Shown here: positions 7,337 to 16,024 of the stretch, in pieces
Position numbering within the stretch: the stretch's first letter is position 1
Layout: every line of letters begins with the position of its first letter
Origin: Candidatus Epulonipiscium sp.
GTDB taxonomy: Bacteria > Bacillota > Clostridia > Lachnospirales > Defluviitaleaceae
Assembly (NCBI GenBank): GCA_012519205.1
Contig: JAAYQR010000022.1
Span: forward strand, 1-64,000
Direction of reading: 5' to 3'
Length of the DNA stretch: 64,000 bases
The notes under the pieces: generated by a model
Seen by the model: the letters and a program-made list of their open reading frames with translations, nothing else
Told to the model about the DNA's origin: nothing
Databases searched by the model: none
Translations under genes and position numbers: made by a program

Positions 7337-8050
7337 TTAGCTATGCCCTATACTCAATGAAACAAAGTAAATTTTACCGGCATTTTTATTCTTCAGTAGT
7401 TTTGCACAGGAATTAATAGTGGCCCCTGTAGTATATATATCGTCTACTAATAGGATTTTCATTTGTTTTAAATCCATATTGATTTTGATTTTAAAAGCAT
7501 TTTTTATATTGTTTTTTCTTTCGATTATAGTTAGCCCACTTTGGGGCCTTGTTTCCTTTGTTCTAATTAAAATAGAAGTATCCATGGGCGAATTTAATTC
7601 TTTGGAGATTGTTTTTGCCAGTTCTTCCCCTTGATTATATCCCCTTGATTTTTTTCTGTTTGGATGAATTGGAATAGGTATAATTAAATCAAATTTTTCA
7701 TTTGGGGCCTCATTTCTTATTTTATCAGCCATTAAATGACCTAGGTATCTAGCATATTCTTTATAGCCCCCATATTTAAATCTATACATCATATCCCTTA
7801 TTAAGCCTTCATATACAAAAACTGCCCACCCTTTTTCATATTCAGGGGGATACTTGATACAATCTAGACATGTATCTCTCTTTTTTTCTATGGGTTTACC
7901 GCACCTTTGGCAGGTTTTACCTTCTACGAAGGAAAGGTTTTTTTTACATTCTTCGCATATCCCCTTTTCCTTTTGGATAGGAATGATATCTTTGCAAAAT
8001 ATACACCTAGGGGGGTAGATGATATCTAGAATTATATCTAAGTACCTCAT
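7337..8050 (-). CDS. comFC: ComFC-like phosphoribosyltransferase-fold protein
   Basis: 237 residues. ComFC/GntX family proteins act late in DNA uptake by natural transformation, on single-stranded DNA in the cytoplasm. Visible parts: an N-terminal four-cysteine region (CIFC...CEEC, then CQRC...CLDC at about 16-65) and a phosphoribosyltransferase domain with the PRPP-loop motif ILLVDDIYTTGAT near residue 200. It lies between recD2 and the YvyF genes, as comFC lies before yvyF in B. subtilis. comFA is absent here; recD2 occupies the upstream place. Confidence 0.88.
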   Translation of the reverse strand: MRYLDIILDIIYPPRCIFCKDIIPIQKEKGICEECKKNLSFVEGKTCQRCGKPIEKKRDTCLDCIKYPPEYEKGWAVFVYEGLIRDMMYRFKYGGYKEYARYLGHLMADKIRNEAPNEKFDLIIPIPIHPNRKKSRGYNQGEELAKTISKELNSPMDTSILIRTKETRPQSGLTIIERKNNIKNAFKIKINMDLKQMKILLVDDIYTTGATINSCAKLLKNKNAGKIYFVSLSIGHS

Positions 8051-8100
8051 TTTATCACCCTTTAGATAGCTTCTTTGCTATTCTTAAACGATTATTCTTT

Positions 8101-10344
8101 TCAAAATGGCGTCATTGATGATTTTATTTTCTTTAATCTATAAGATAATGCAGAATATCTATTAATTTCGCGGTTGTTATCTACCATATGGTAGAGGGTA
8201 GTAGCAAGTCCTACAATAACTACTAGTTGTTTTGCTCTTGTAACTGCCGTATAAAGTAGATTTCTATTCATGAGCATATATGGTCCGCTATGGATGGGTA
8301 TTATGACTATGGGATATTCCGAGCCTTGGGATTTATGGATGGTCACTGCATAAGCCAATTCTAGTTCATCCAGCTGACTAAATTCATATTCCACAGTCTT
8401 AAAATCATCAAATAATACAGTTAGAGTTTGAGCTTCATCATCAATTTCTAGTATGACTCCTCCATCTCCGTTAAAAATCCCCACTCCTTCTTCCATCTTT
8501 ATACCCACTTCATTGTATATTTTCCAAGGGATATTATAATTGTTCTTAATTTGCATTACCTTATCTCCCTCCCGCAATAAGTTCATGCGGTATTCCTTTT
8601 CCCTCTTTTTCCTAGAGGGAGGATTTAGGGCTTGTTGAAGCATGGTGTTAAGATGCATTACCCCTAGGGGGGTTTTTCTCATAGGAGTTAGAACTTGTAT
8701 ATCTTTTATAGGGTCACATTTTGCAAAGGCTGGTATCCTCTTTAAGACCAATTGCTGGATGGTTTCTATGACTTCATCTTTAATACTCCTCTGAATAAAA
8801 AAGAAGTCCTTTTCTTTTTCGTTAAGTAGAGGGTGTTCTCCTTTATTTATTCTATGGGCATTCATTACTATGGCGCTTTCTCTTGCCTGCCTAAATACTT
8901 CTGTAAGTCTTACAACTTTTATGGTTTCACTGTAAATCATATCCCTTAACACATTGCCCGGTCCTACGGATGGGAGCTGGTCTACATCCCCTACAAGAAT
9001 CAATCTAGTTCCAGAGGCAATTGCCTTAAGGAGGCTATTCATAAGAAGTATATCTACCATGGACATTTCATCTACTATAAGTACATCGGTTTCTAAGGGT
9101 CTTTCCTCATTTCTTTCAAATATCTGTTTTTTATTATCCTCTTCTAAGAAGCTGATTTCCAATAATCTATGGATTGTCTGCGCCTCTTTTCCTGTAGCTT
9201 CCGTCATACGCTTTGCTGCTCTACCCGTGGGAGCTGCTAGGGTTACTTCTAACTCTTGTTCTTCTAATAAGGATATAATTGCATTTATAGTGGTGGTTTT
9301 TCCTGTTCCGGGTCCCCCTGTTATAATAAGTAATTCTTTTTGGATGGCCTCTTTCACTGCTTTTCTTTGTTCCTCGGCAAGCATTATATTTTTTTGTTTT
9401 TCTAATTTATCTATTTTTTTGTCTATTTCTTCATTCTTATCTTCGTCTTCTACATCTAAAAAATCCATAAGTCTCCTAGCCACGTTCATTTCCGCATAAT
9501 AAAAGGGGGTTAAGTAGACCACCTCACTATCATTAATTTTCTCCTGCCATATCTGTTTATATATTTGGAGTTCTATTAAGGCATTTTCTATTAATTCTTC
9601 CGGTACCCTAAGTAATTCATAACTAGACTTTATTAAGTTTTCTTTTACCATATAGGTGTGCCCGTTATTTGAATATTGATTAAGAATAAATTTAATTCCT
9701 GCCTTTATTCTAGGGGGGGAATCCCCGTCTATACCTATGGTTTCTGCTATTTTATCCGCCATTTTAAAACCTATACCAAAAACATCCTCCGCGAGACGGT
9801 AGGGATTGTTTTTAACTATATCTATAGTTTTTTCACCATACTGTTTATAGATTTTTAGGGCATAGGTGGGGGAAATTCCGTAGTCTTGAAGAAATAAAAC
9901 AGCCCTTCTAAGCTCCCTTTGCTCATGAAATATTTCCCCTATTTGGAGTGCCTTTTCCCTACTTATACCCTTTACTTCATCTAAGCGCTCCCATTCTTCT
10001 TCTATGATACGAAGGGTATCAAGACCAAATCTTTCTACAATCCTTCTAGCAAGAGCCGGGCCTATGCCTTTTATTACTCCCGAACTCAAGTATTTTTCTA
10101 TACCTTCTTCTGTTTTAGGAGTTGTTTTCTCATAGCTATCTATCTGAAGCTGCTTCCCGTAGATTGGATGTATTACCCATGTTCCTACTATTTTAATGTT
10201 TTCCCCTGGGTGCACTCCTAGAAGGGTCCCAACACATACTATCTCTTCTTCTTTCGATTCTATAGAGCAGACCGTATAACCATTTTCTTCGTTACGGAAT
10301 ATAATATCTTCCATAATTCCTTCTATTATTATTTGTTCGCTCAT
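8101..10344 (-). CDS. recD2: RecD-like 5'-3' DNA helicase RecD2
   Basis: 747 residues, the size of stand-alone RecD2, which works in DNA repair without RecBC. The N-terminal OB-like domain and a helix-hairpin-helix region (IKGIGPALARRIVERFG, then VFGIGFKMADKIAETIG) are typical of RecD2. The Walker A motif GGPGTGKTT lies near residue 345, Walker B DEMSM near 425, and the C-terminal UvrD-like motif VTIHKSQGSEYP near 675. The gene is complete and ends about 50 bases before comFC. Confidence 0.93.
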   Translation of the reverse strand: MSEQIIIEGIMEDIIFRNEENGYTVCSIESKEEEIVCVGTLLGVHPGENIKIVGTWVIHPIYGKQLQIDSYEKTTPKTEEGIEKYLSSGVIKGIGPALARRIVERFGLDTLRIIEEEWERLDEVKGISREKALQIGEIFHEQRELRRAVLFLQDYGISPTYALKIYKQYGEKTIDIVKNNPYRLAEDVFGIGFKMADKIAETIGIDGDSPPRIKAGIKFILNQYSNNGHTYMVKENLIKSSYELLRVPEELIENALIELQIYKQIWQEKINDSEVVYLTPFYYAEMNVARRLMDFLDVEDEDKNEEIDKKIDKLEKQKNIMLAEEQRKAVKEAIQKELLIITGGPGTGKTTTINAIISLLEEQELEVTLAAPTGRAAKRMTEATGKEAQTIHRLLEISFLEEDNKKQIFERNEERPLETDVLIVDEMSMVDILLMNSLLKAIASGTRLILVGDVDQLPSVGPGNVLRDMIYSETIKVVRLTEVFRQARESAIVMNAHRINKGEHPLLNEKEKDFFFIQRSIKDEVIETIQQLVLKRIPAFAKCDPIKDIQVLTPMRKTPLGVMHLNTMLQQALNPPSRKKREKEYRMNLLREGDKVMQIKNNYNIPWKIYNEVGIKMEEGVGIFNGDGGVILEIDDEAQTLTVLFDDFKTVEYEFSQLDELELAYAVTIHKSQGSEYPIVIIPIHSGPYMLMNRNLLYTAVTRAKQLVVIVGLATTLYHMVDNNREINRYSALSYRLKKIKSSMTPF

Positions 10345-10407
10345 ATGTTCACACCATTCATTTTATATATCTATTTATTTTATCAATACGTTTCTAAAAA
10401 ACTCTCT

Positions 10408-10421
10408 CCTCTACCTAGAGG
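10408..10421. repeat. Left-end hairpin of the IS605-like element
   Basis: CCTCTACCTAGAGG is a short perfect hairpin (6-bp arms, 2-base loop) just outside the tnpA 3' end. Such imperfect or perfect hairpins are what TnpA recognises at IS200/IS605 ends. Confidence 0.55.
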
Positions 10422-10437
10422 ATGAATCGGAACGGTT

Positions 10438-10854
10438 TTAATCTTTAACTCCTGCTTGAGAACGAATATATTTTTCAATTATTTCTATTGTTGCCCCTCC
10501 AGTTGTTAAAATGCAATAACTTCTACTCCAAAACACTGGTTCCAAGTAGTATTCTTTTAAATATTCACTGTGCTTTTTCCTAATCAACCTTGAAGAAACA
10601 GTTTTCAAAGTATTAACTAATTTTGCTAATTCTACTTGTGGAGGAATTTCAAATAGTAAGTGAACGTTGTCGGGTTCTCCGTTAAATTCAATTATAGTCC
10701 CGTTCTTTCCTTTGATTATATTTTTAAATATTTCGTTTAAATCATCTAATATTTCTTTGTTAATACATTTGTGTCTATATTTAGTTGTTACAACCAAATG
10801 ATATTTTAGATTATATATTGAATGTCTATTGCTTTTAAATTCATTATCTTTCAC
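10438..10854 (-). CDS. tnpA: IS200/IS605 Y1 transposase TnpA (HUH motif altered)
   Basis: 138 residues, the usual size. The family fold is clear: KYHLVVTTKYRHKC at the N-terminus, ELAKLVNTLKTVSSRLIRKK in the middle, FWSRSYCILTTGG, and the C-terminal helix with the candidate catalytic tyrosine (IIEKYIRSQ). The metal-binding HUH motif, normally H-V-H in a DHVHLL context, reads DNVHLL: Asn (AAC) replaces the first His (CAC), a one-base change. That should impair cleavage, so the protein may be inactive even though the frame is open. Confidence 0.85.
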   Translation of the reverse strand: MKDNEFKSNRHSIYNLKYHLVVTTKYRHKCINKEILDDLNEIFKNIIKGKNGTIIEFNGEPDNVHLLFEIPPQVELAKLVNTLKTVSSRLIRKKHSEYLKEYYLEPVFWSRSYCILTTGGATIEIIEKYIRSQAGVKD

Positions 10855-10920
10855 CTTAAAACTCCTTTACAGCTAAGCTAAATTACCATACAATTATAGC
10901 ACAATGGAGGTGTGAAATCT

Positions 10921-11686
10921 ATGAAAATCAATAAAGCTTTTAAGTTTAGAATATATCCTACCAAAGGACAACTAACATTAATTCATAAAACTTTTGGCTG
11001 TGTTAGATTTACATATAATCATTTTCTTAACAAAAGAATTGAATTATACAGGAATGAAAAAAAATCAACTACTTATGTTAATCAAGCTAAGGAATTAACT
11101 TCTTTGAAGAAAGACTTAATTTGTCTTAAAGAAGTCGATAGTGTTTCTCCCTAATCGGCACTTAGAAATTTAGACACTGCTTTTAAAAATTTCTTTCAAA
11201 AGAGAACTAAATATCCTAAATTCAAATCTAAAAAATAATACTAAATCATATACAACTAAAAACACGAACAATTCAATAAGAATTGAAGGAGACATGTTAA
11301 AGTTTCCCAAATTAGGATTATTAAAAACTAAATTTCATAGAGAAATCCCTTCAAATTGTAAAATATTATCTGCTACTATTAGCCAAGTACCTATATGTGC
11401 TTATTTTGTCAACATTACTACGGAATTTGAAAAAGAAGTAGTTCAAGTTCCAAGTAATGACAACATAGTAGGTTTAGATTTTTCAATGAAAGAATTATTT
11501 GTTAGCTCCAAAAACCAAAGAACTAGTTATCCAAGGTTTTTTAGATTATTAGAATCTAAACTTGTAAAAGCACAAAGGAAACTATCAGATAGAGTATATA
11601 CTTGTGAATATGGCAATAAGGTAGAGAGAGATTTAAACGCAAGTATAAATATTAAAAATCAAGGTAACTTGTTGTTAAAATATTAA
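10921..11686 (+). pseudogene. tnpB: TnpB remnant (frameshifted and internally deleted)
   Basis: The first part (10921-11154) has the TnpB N-terminus KAFKFRIYPTKGQ...TFGCVRFTYNHFL, stops, and family sequence (ALRNLDTAFKNFFQKRTKYPKFKSK) continues in another frame. After further stops the frame resumes near 11294 and carries the RuvC-I region (VGLDFSMKELFV). Then KAQRKLSDR jumps straight to CEYGNKVERDLNASINI, the C-terminal RuvC-III end, so the segment with RuvC-II and most of the zinc ribbon is gone. The start ATG at 10921 has GGAGG ten bases upstream. It cannot make a working nuclease. Confidence 0.88.
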
Positions 11687-11758
11687 ATACAAACAGGGTA
11701 TGGCTTACCCGTAGAGCTTGGTAATAATAGCAACCATTAGGTTAGTACGTCCCAAGAA

Positions 11759-11792
11759 GCCCCCTCAAAACTGTTTAGGTTTAGTGGGGGAG
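11759..11792. repeat. Right-end hairpin of the IS605-like element
   Basis: GCCCCCT and AGTGGGGG arms enclose an A/T-rich loop after TCCCAAGAA, the common IS605 right-end form. The region from the tnpB stop to here is where the guide (omega) RNA of an active copy would be encoded. Confidence 0.6.
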
Positions 11793-11841
11793 CATGTCAC
11801 CATAAGATATTTTTGTGCAAAAGAAAAGGGAAATATGAAAA

Positions 11842-11863
11842 GGACGCCGTGGAAAGCGTCCCC
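11842..11863 (-). terminator. metK terminator
   Basis: Minus strand GGGGACGC, a short loop, then GCGTCC followed by TTTT, 13 bases after the metK stop codon. Confidence 0.7.
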
Positions 11864-11875
11864 TATTAAATCTAA

Positions 11876-13063
11876 TTATATGTTTGCTGCTTTTTTTAGT
11901 TCTTCTGCCTTGTCCACCTTTTCCCAAGGAAGTTCTAAATCTGTTCTCCCAAAATGTCCGTAGGCTGCTATTTTTGTATAAATCGGTTTTCTAAGATCCA
12001 AATTCTTAATGATTGCTGCTGGCCTTAAATCAAAATGCTTTTTTACCAAATCTGTAATGGCTTCATCGGATATCTTACCAGTGCCATGGGTATTTACTAG
12101 AATGGATATAGGTTCTGCAATCCCTATGGCATAAGCCAGTTCTATTTCACATTTTGTCGCTATGCCGGAAGCCACAATATTCTTAGCTACATAGCGAGCT
12201 GCATAAGCTGCCGAACGATCTACCTTAGTTGGATCCTTACCGGAAAATGCCCCACCACCATGGCTTGCATATCCACCATAGGTATCTACAATAATCTTTC
12301 TTCCCGTAAGACCAGAATCCCCTTGGGGGCCTCCTATTACGAATCTACCTGTAGGATTAATATAATATTTCGTATCTTTATCTAAAAGGTGTTTTGGTAT
12401 TATCGGTTTTATTACATATTCCATTATATCTCTTTTAATGGTGGACTGATCTATTTCCGGCCCATGTTGTGTTGAAATGACGACTGTATCCACCCTAATG
12501 GGCTTATCTTTCTCATATTCTACCGTAACTTGGGATTTGCCATCAGGTCTTAGGTATGGAAGGGTGCCATTTTTACGTACTTCTGATAATTTCATTGATA
12601 ATTTATGAGCTAGGGAAATAGGCATTGGCATAAGTTCCTCGGTCTCGTCACAGGCAAACCCAAACATCATTCCCTGATCCCCTGCCCCTATAGATTCATC
12701 AATTACGGTAGAATCCTCCTGTTTTGCCTCTAAGGATTTATCTACTCCCATAGCAATATCTCCCGATTGCTCGTCTAAGGATGTAAGGACAGCACAGGTA
12801 TCGAAATCAAAACCAAACTTTGCCCTATCATAACCTATTTCTTTGATTTTTTTTCTTACAACCTTAGGGATATCCACATAACAGTTGGTTGTTATTTCCC
12901 CCATCACTAGTACCATCCCCGTTGTCACTGCTGTTTCACATGCCACCCTAGCATAAGGATCTTGGGCTAATATGGCATCTAATACTGCATCTGAAATTTG
13001 ATCGCATATTTTATCCGGATGTCCCTCTGTCACGGATTCCGATGTAAATAGTCTCTTTGACAT
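11876..13063 (-). CDS. metK: S-adenosylmethionine synthetase
   Basis: 395 residues, the normal length. It makes SAM from methionine and ATP in the cytoplasm. Signature motifs are present: [17 protein letters not shown] near the N-terminus, [16 protein letters not shown] near 115-130, and [19 protein letters not shown] near 260. The ATG at 13063 has AAGGAG eight bases upstream; a GTG three codons earlier sits on the ribosome site. It is monocistronic, with its own promoter, SAM riboswitch and terminator. Confidence 0.97.
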   Translation of the reverse strand: MSKRLFTSESVTEGHPDKICDQISDAVLDAILAQDPYARVACETAVTTGMVLVMGEITTNCYVDIPKVVRKKIKEIGYDRAKFGFDFDTCAVLTSLDEQSGDIAMGVDKSLEAKQEDSTVIDESIGAGDQGMMFGFACDETEELMPMPISLAHKLSMKLSEVRKNGTLPYLRPDGKSQVTVEYEKDKPIRVDTVVISTQHGPEIDQSTIKRDIMEYVIKPIIPKHLLDKDTKYYINPTGRFVIGGPQGDSGLTGRKIIVDTYGGYASHGGGAFSGKDPTKVDRSAAYAARYVAKNIVASGIATKCEIELAYAIGIAEPISILVNTHGTGKISDEAITDLVKKHFDLRPAAIIKNLDLRKPIYTKIAAYGHFGRTDLELPWEKVDKAEELKKAANI

Positions 13064-13143
13064 ATGTATCACTCCTTGTATTATATTTTGATTAAAGAAT
13101 CATTTTTCATTCGTTTAATCGAAGACATGGGAAGTTTATCCCA

Positions 13144-13168
13144 ACAAAAAAAACCTTTGACAAGGTTT
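13144..13168 (-). terminator. Riboswitch-controlled terminator before metK
   Basis: Minus strand AAAACCTTGTCAAAGGTTTTTTTTG: a stem with AAAACCTT/AAGGTTTT arms and a long T-run, placed between the SAM aptamer and the metK start. It is the expression platform: formed when SAM is bound, it stops transcription. Confidence 0.85.
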
Positions 13169-13176
13169 TGAACTTC

Positions 13177-13281
13177 CTCATCTTTTAGAATATAAGAATA
13201 TTCTAAGGGAATTAGCACCAGTGCATAATAATGCTGGTTGCTGAGTTTCATCGGGCCCATCCCTCCACCTCTCTTGATAAG
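13177..13281 (-). promoter_or_regulatory. SAM-I (S-box) riboswitch aptamer
   Basis: The minus strand shows the conserved S-box blocks in order: CTTATCAAGAGAGGTGGAGG, GGGCCCGATGAAACTCAGCA, AACCAGC, GGTGCTAATTCC, and a closing GATGAG that pairs with CTTATC to make P1. It controls metK by SAM-dependent termination. This is a well-known class. Confidence 0.95.
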
Positions 13282-13309
13282 AAATTAAGATGAAATTCAT
13301 GATAAACTG

Positions 13310-13339
13310 AGTATATCAGTTTAAATAAGACCTTGTCAA
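13310..13339 (-). promoter_or_regulatory. Sigma-A promoter for metK
   Basis: Minus strand TTGACA, 18 bases, TATACT, about 30 bases upstream of the riboswitch. The rest of the metK-13400 gap holds only the riboswitch and its terminator. Confidence 0.75.
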
Positions 13340-13399
13340 GGCGTTAGGTGCCATGAGTATCATTGATATTGTTGTACTTGGATTTATGTAGATGACTTT

Positions 13400-13858
13400 T
13401 CAAATAAAAATCCCAATGCCATAGGTTAAAAAGGATATTAAGATTCCCGATACCATAGCTCCCAAAAACACAACCAAAATCGATCTTTTAAATTCTAAAT
13501 ACAGTAAGGCTGCTGCCAAGGAACCAGTCCATACCCCAGTACCCGGCAAAGGTATCGCCACAAATATAAAAAGACCCAAAAGCTGATACTTAGCAATGCT
13601 TTTGCTTTTTTTCATGGTTCGTTCTTCAATCCAGTGAGTAATAGTATGCATTTTGGGAATTTTTCTTAATAATTTAAATATCTTATTTACGAACAAAATA
13701 ATAAATGGACTTGGAAAAACAGCTCCTAGGAGTGTTAAAAGGTATACTTCCCAAAAGCCGATTCCCTGTATAATCCCATATGGGATAGCTACCTTTTGCT
13801 CTAATACGGGAACCGCAGCAATAAAAAATGTCATAAGTTCGTCTGGAAAAAAATCCAT
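13400..13858 (-). CDS. Small multi-drug export family membrane protein (PF06695-like)
   Basis: 152 residues with about four hydrophobic segments (near 10-25, 35-55, 90-120, 125-150). The central block LFIFVAIPLPGTGVWTGSLAAALL and the N-terminal pattern VPVLEQKVAIPYGI are those of the COG2426 'putative small multi-drug export' family. The transported substrate is not known; the name is historical. It stands alone between metK and the rod genes, with no obvious functional partner. Confidence 0.75.
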   Translation of the reverse strand: MDFFPDELMTFFIAAVPVLEQKVAIPYGIIQGIGFWEVYLLTLLGAVFPSPFIILFVNKIFKLLRKIPKMHTITHWIEERTMKKSKSIAKYQLLGLFIFVAIPLPGTGVWTGSLAAALLYLEFKRSILVVFLGAMVSGILISFLTYGIGIFI

Positions 13859-13944
13859 AGATTCACACCTATCATATTGTATTCTAATATAAATAGTATA
13901 CTGTTTTTATAAAGATTATAACACAATCCCTGTAGATTTAAATA

Positions 13945-14013
13945 AGATTCTTCGCTGCTCCAGAATGATGAGGTATGTCTCTAATATGTCATCCTGAGGG
14001 AATCGAAAAATCT
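13945..14013. repeat. Dispersed palindromic repeat (full copy)
   Basis: AGATTCTTCGCTGCTCCAGA at the left and CATCCTGAGGGAATCGAAAA at the right form an imperfect inverted repeat about 70 bases long. Its left arm is seen again, alone, at 22268-22293. It resembles the GATTCTTCGCTGC...CAGAATGAC intergenic repeats found in many Firmicutes genomes. Confidence 0.65.
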
Positions 14014-14030
14014 TGGGGTGTATACTTATA

Positions 14031-14060
14031 AATAAAATCGCCATAAATGGCGATTTTATT
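14031..14060 (-). terminator. Terminator after the flgJ-like gene
   Basis: Perfect 12-bp stem AATAAAATCGCC/GGCGATTTTATT with a 6-base loop. It overlaps the flgJ-like stop codon and ends the mbl-flhO-flhP-flgJ run. Confidence 0.8.
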
Positions 14061-14409
14061 TGGATTCTTTGGAAAGTTGTTTGTAGAGCATATCTGCTAA
14101 ACCTATACCAGTTCCTTGAGAAGCACCTTTGGAATATTCTTCATCTAGCATCTCCTGGAATATTTCTTCAGTTCTACTTTTTTCTATGAGACCTCCTGGT
14201 TGTACCGTACTTCTCATTTCTTTAAACATCTGATTGATAAAATATGCCTCAAATTCTTTACATGCCTTTTTAAGAACTACCTCATCTTTATCCTTCGAAG
14301 CTTTTTTTAATGCTTCTTCAAAACTCTCAGTTTTTTGATTTTGTCTTTGAATCTGAAATGCATTTTCTATGGGATAAGAAGTCGGTAGGTTAATTCCATT
14401 TATTTTCAT
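14056..14409 (-). CDS. flgJ: FlgJ-like rod-binding protein
   Basis: 117 residues matching the N-terminal rod-binding domain of FlgJ, with no muramidase domain. The core KKACKEFEAYFINQMFKEMRSTV (about 47-70) followed by EEIFQEMLDEEYSKGASQGTGIGLADMLYKQL is the family signature. The protein helps rod assembly in the cell envelope. It starts 14 bases after flhP and ends in a terminator, so it is the last gene of the rod cluster. Confidence 0.88.
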   Translation of the reverse strand: MKINGINLPTSYPIENAFQIQRQNQKTESFEEALKKASKDKDEVVLKKACKEFEAYFINQMFKEMRSTVQPGGLIEKSRTEEIFQEMLDEEYSKGASQGTGIGLADMLYKQLSKESK

Positions 14410-14423
14410 TTTAAATCAGACCC

Positions 14424-15239
14424 CTATCTTTTTAACTGATTTGCTTGAGCAAGCATATCATCTGAGGTTTGGATTGCCTTTGAATTAGTTTCATATGCCC
14501 TTTGGGCAATAATCAATTTTACCATCTCCTCCACTACCTGAACATTGGAGGATTCTAGGCTTCCTTGAATTAGCTTGCTTCTTGTATTTACTTCATCATC
14601 TATCTCATACATAGCCTCTCCAGAAGCACTGGTTTGTTTTACAAAGTTGTGTCCTATGTTTTCTAGCCCCGCCCTATTGGGAAATTGTACAACTAAAAGT
14701 TGTATACCTAAATCTATAGTAGTCCCTTCACCGTCTACATAGGAGAAGTTTCCATCTTCCCCTATAATTAAACTAGATATATTTACTTCTGGTGGAATAT
14801 ATATGGGTTCTTCATCTGTACTTAGTATGGGATATCCATCGGATGTAACCAACATAGCTTCCCCATCAAGCATACTAATTTTAAAAGCCCCATCCCTAGT
14901 GTATAGGTATTCATCATTCGCACCTAAAACTGCAAAAAAACCTTCCCCATCTATAGCTAAATCCAATGGGTTATCAGTCATTTCTATATTACCCATTGTG
15001 TAAGTTTTAGCGGTAGAAATTGCTCTAACCCCATGACCAATTTGTAAGTTTACCGGTCGTCCTGCTCCATTTCCATCCACCCCTGCCTTTGCCATGGTTT
15101 CGTATAGTAGAGATTTAAATTCCATTCTGCTTTTTTTATACCCCACTGTATTAACATTTGCTAAATTATTTGAAATAGTATCTACGTTCATCTGCTGGGA
15201 TACCATTCCTGAGGCTGCTGTCCATAAAGAACGCATCAT
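14424..15239 (-). CDS. flhP: Flagellar rod protein FlhP/FlgG family
   Basis: 271 residues. It has the rod/hook N-terminal motif MRSLWTAASGMVSQQMNVDTISNNLANVNTVGYKK, the central DNPLDLAIDGEGFFAV block near 90, and the C-terminal GSLESSNVQVVEEMVKLIIAQRAYETNSKAIQ helix. Members polymerise as the distal rod. The pair with the upstream rod gene and the link to mbl match mbl-flhO-flhP in B. subtilis, hence the name. Confidence 0.9.
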   Translation of the reverse strand: MMRSLWTAASGMVSQQMNVDTISNNLANVNTVGYKKSRMEFKSLLYETMAKAGVDGNGAGRPVNLQIGHGVRAISTAKTYTMGNIEMTDNPLDLAIDGEGFFAVLGANDEYLYTRDGAFKISMLDGEAMLVTSDGYPILSTDEEPIYIPPEVNISSLIIGEDGNFSYVDGEGTTIDLGIQLLVVQFPNRAGLENIGHNFVKQTSASGEAMYEIDDEVNTRSKLIQGSLESSNVQVVEEMVKLIIAQRAYETNSKAIQTSDDMLAQANQLKR

Positions 15240-15254
15240 ATTATATTCCCCCTA

Positions 15255-16013
15255 TTATAATTTTCCTACTTCGTTGACTGCCCTTCCCAGTGTCTCATCA
15301 TGGGCCAAAATAGCCTTTTGATTTGCCTCATAGGTTCTTGAAGCAGTAATCATATCTACCATTTCTTTAACTATATTTACATTTGAAGTTTCTAAAAACC
15401 CTTGTATAAGGCTACCTTCAAAAGTTTTCCCCTGGGTATTACCTGTTCTTTCTAATAGGTTATCCCCTACTTTTTTAAGGGTTTCGGGATTCTCAAAATC
15501 TACTACCCTAAGTTTATCAACCCATTCATCATCTAGAAATATATTCCCATCATTATCAATTCGCATATCCCCTTGTTCTAGAGAGATAACCCCGTTTTCT
15601 CCTAATACTAAATTCCCTTCCTTTGTCATAAGCCTTCCATCAGGAGCTAGGATAAAGGAACCATCTCTTGTATACTTTTCACTTCCATCCGCTGTCTGAA
15701 TGGCAAAAAAACCTTTTCCTTGGATGGCTATATTAAAAGGATTGTGGGTTTGATTAAGGGATCCCTGCATATAATTTGTATGGACTTCACCTACATATAC
15801 ACCTAAACTCATTCTCCCAATATTGTTATTATTAGAAAATCCATTTTTCCTATCATTAATTCTCTTTGCCAACTTTTCGGGAAATGAATGAGATACAACA
15901 ACGTCCTTTTTAAATCCCGTGGTATCTACATTGGCTAAATTATTAGAAATAACGTCCATTTTCTTAAACTGTGTTGTCATTCCTATTGCAGAAGTATATA
16001 GTCCTTTTATCAA
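15255..16013 (-). CDS. flhO: Flagellar rod protein FlhO/FlgF family
   Basis: 252 residues with the same architecture: N-terminal KKMDVISNNLANVDTTGFKKDVV, a central HNPFNIAIQGKGFFAI block near 100, and C-terminal GFLETSNVNIVKEMVDMITASRTYEANQKAI. It forms part of the rod crossing the cell wall. It begins 11 bases after mbl and is followed by flhP after 15 bases, so all are probably co-transcribed. Confidence 0.9.
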   Translation of the reverse strand: MIKGLYTSAIGMTTQFKKMDVISNNLANVDTTGFKKDVVVSHSFPEKLAKRINDRKNGFSNNNNIGRMSLGVYVGEVHTNYMQGSLNQTHNPFNIAIQGKGFFAIQTADGSEKYTRDGSFILAPDGRLMTKEGNLVLGENGVISLEQGDMRIDNDGNIFLDDEWVDKLRVVDFENPETLKKVGDNLLERTGNTQGKTFEGSLIQGFLETSNVNIVKEMVDMITASRTYEANQKAILAHDETLGRAVNEVGKL

Positions 16014-16024
16014 CTAAATTCCCC

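Larger units (their letters stand above)
10400..11810. mobile_element. Degenerate IS200/IS605-type insertion
   Basis: Divergent tnpA (minus) and tnpB (plus) genes are flanked by subterminal hairpins (10408-10421 and 11759-11792), the IS605 layout without terminal inverted repeats. tnpB is broken and tnpA has a substituted catalytic histidine, so the copy is probably dead. It sits between recD2 and the metK terminator. Exact ends were not determined; the coordinates given are approximate. Confidence 0.8.

Noticed and set aside
8954-9499. 181-codon open frame on the plus strand
   Set aside because: It lies antisense inside recD2, is Ser-rich low-complexity, and has no ribosome site or family features.
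11294-11686. Intact TnpB nuclease or separate small gene
   Set aside because: It is the continuation of the broken tnpB and lacks RuvC-II and most of the zinc ribbon.
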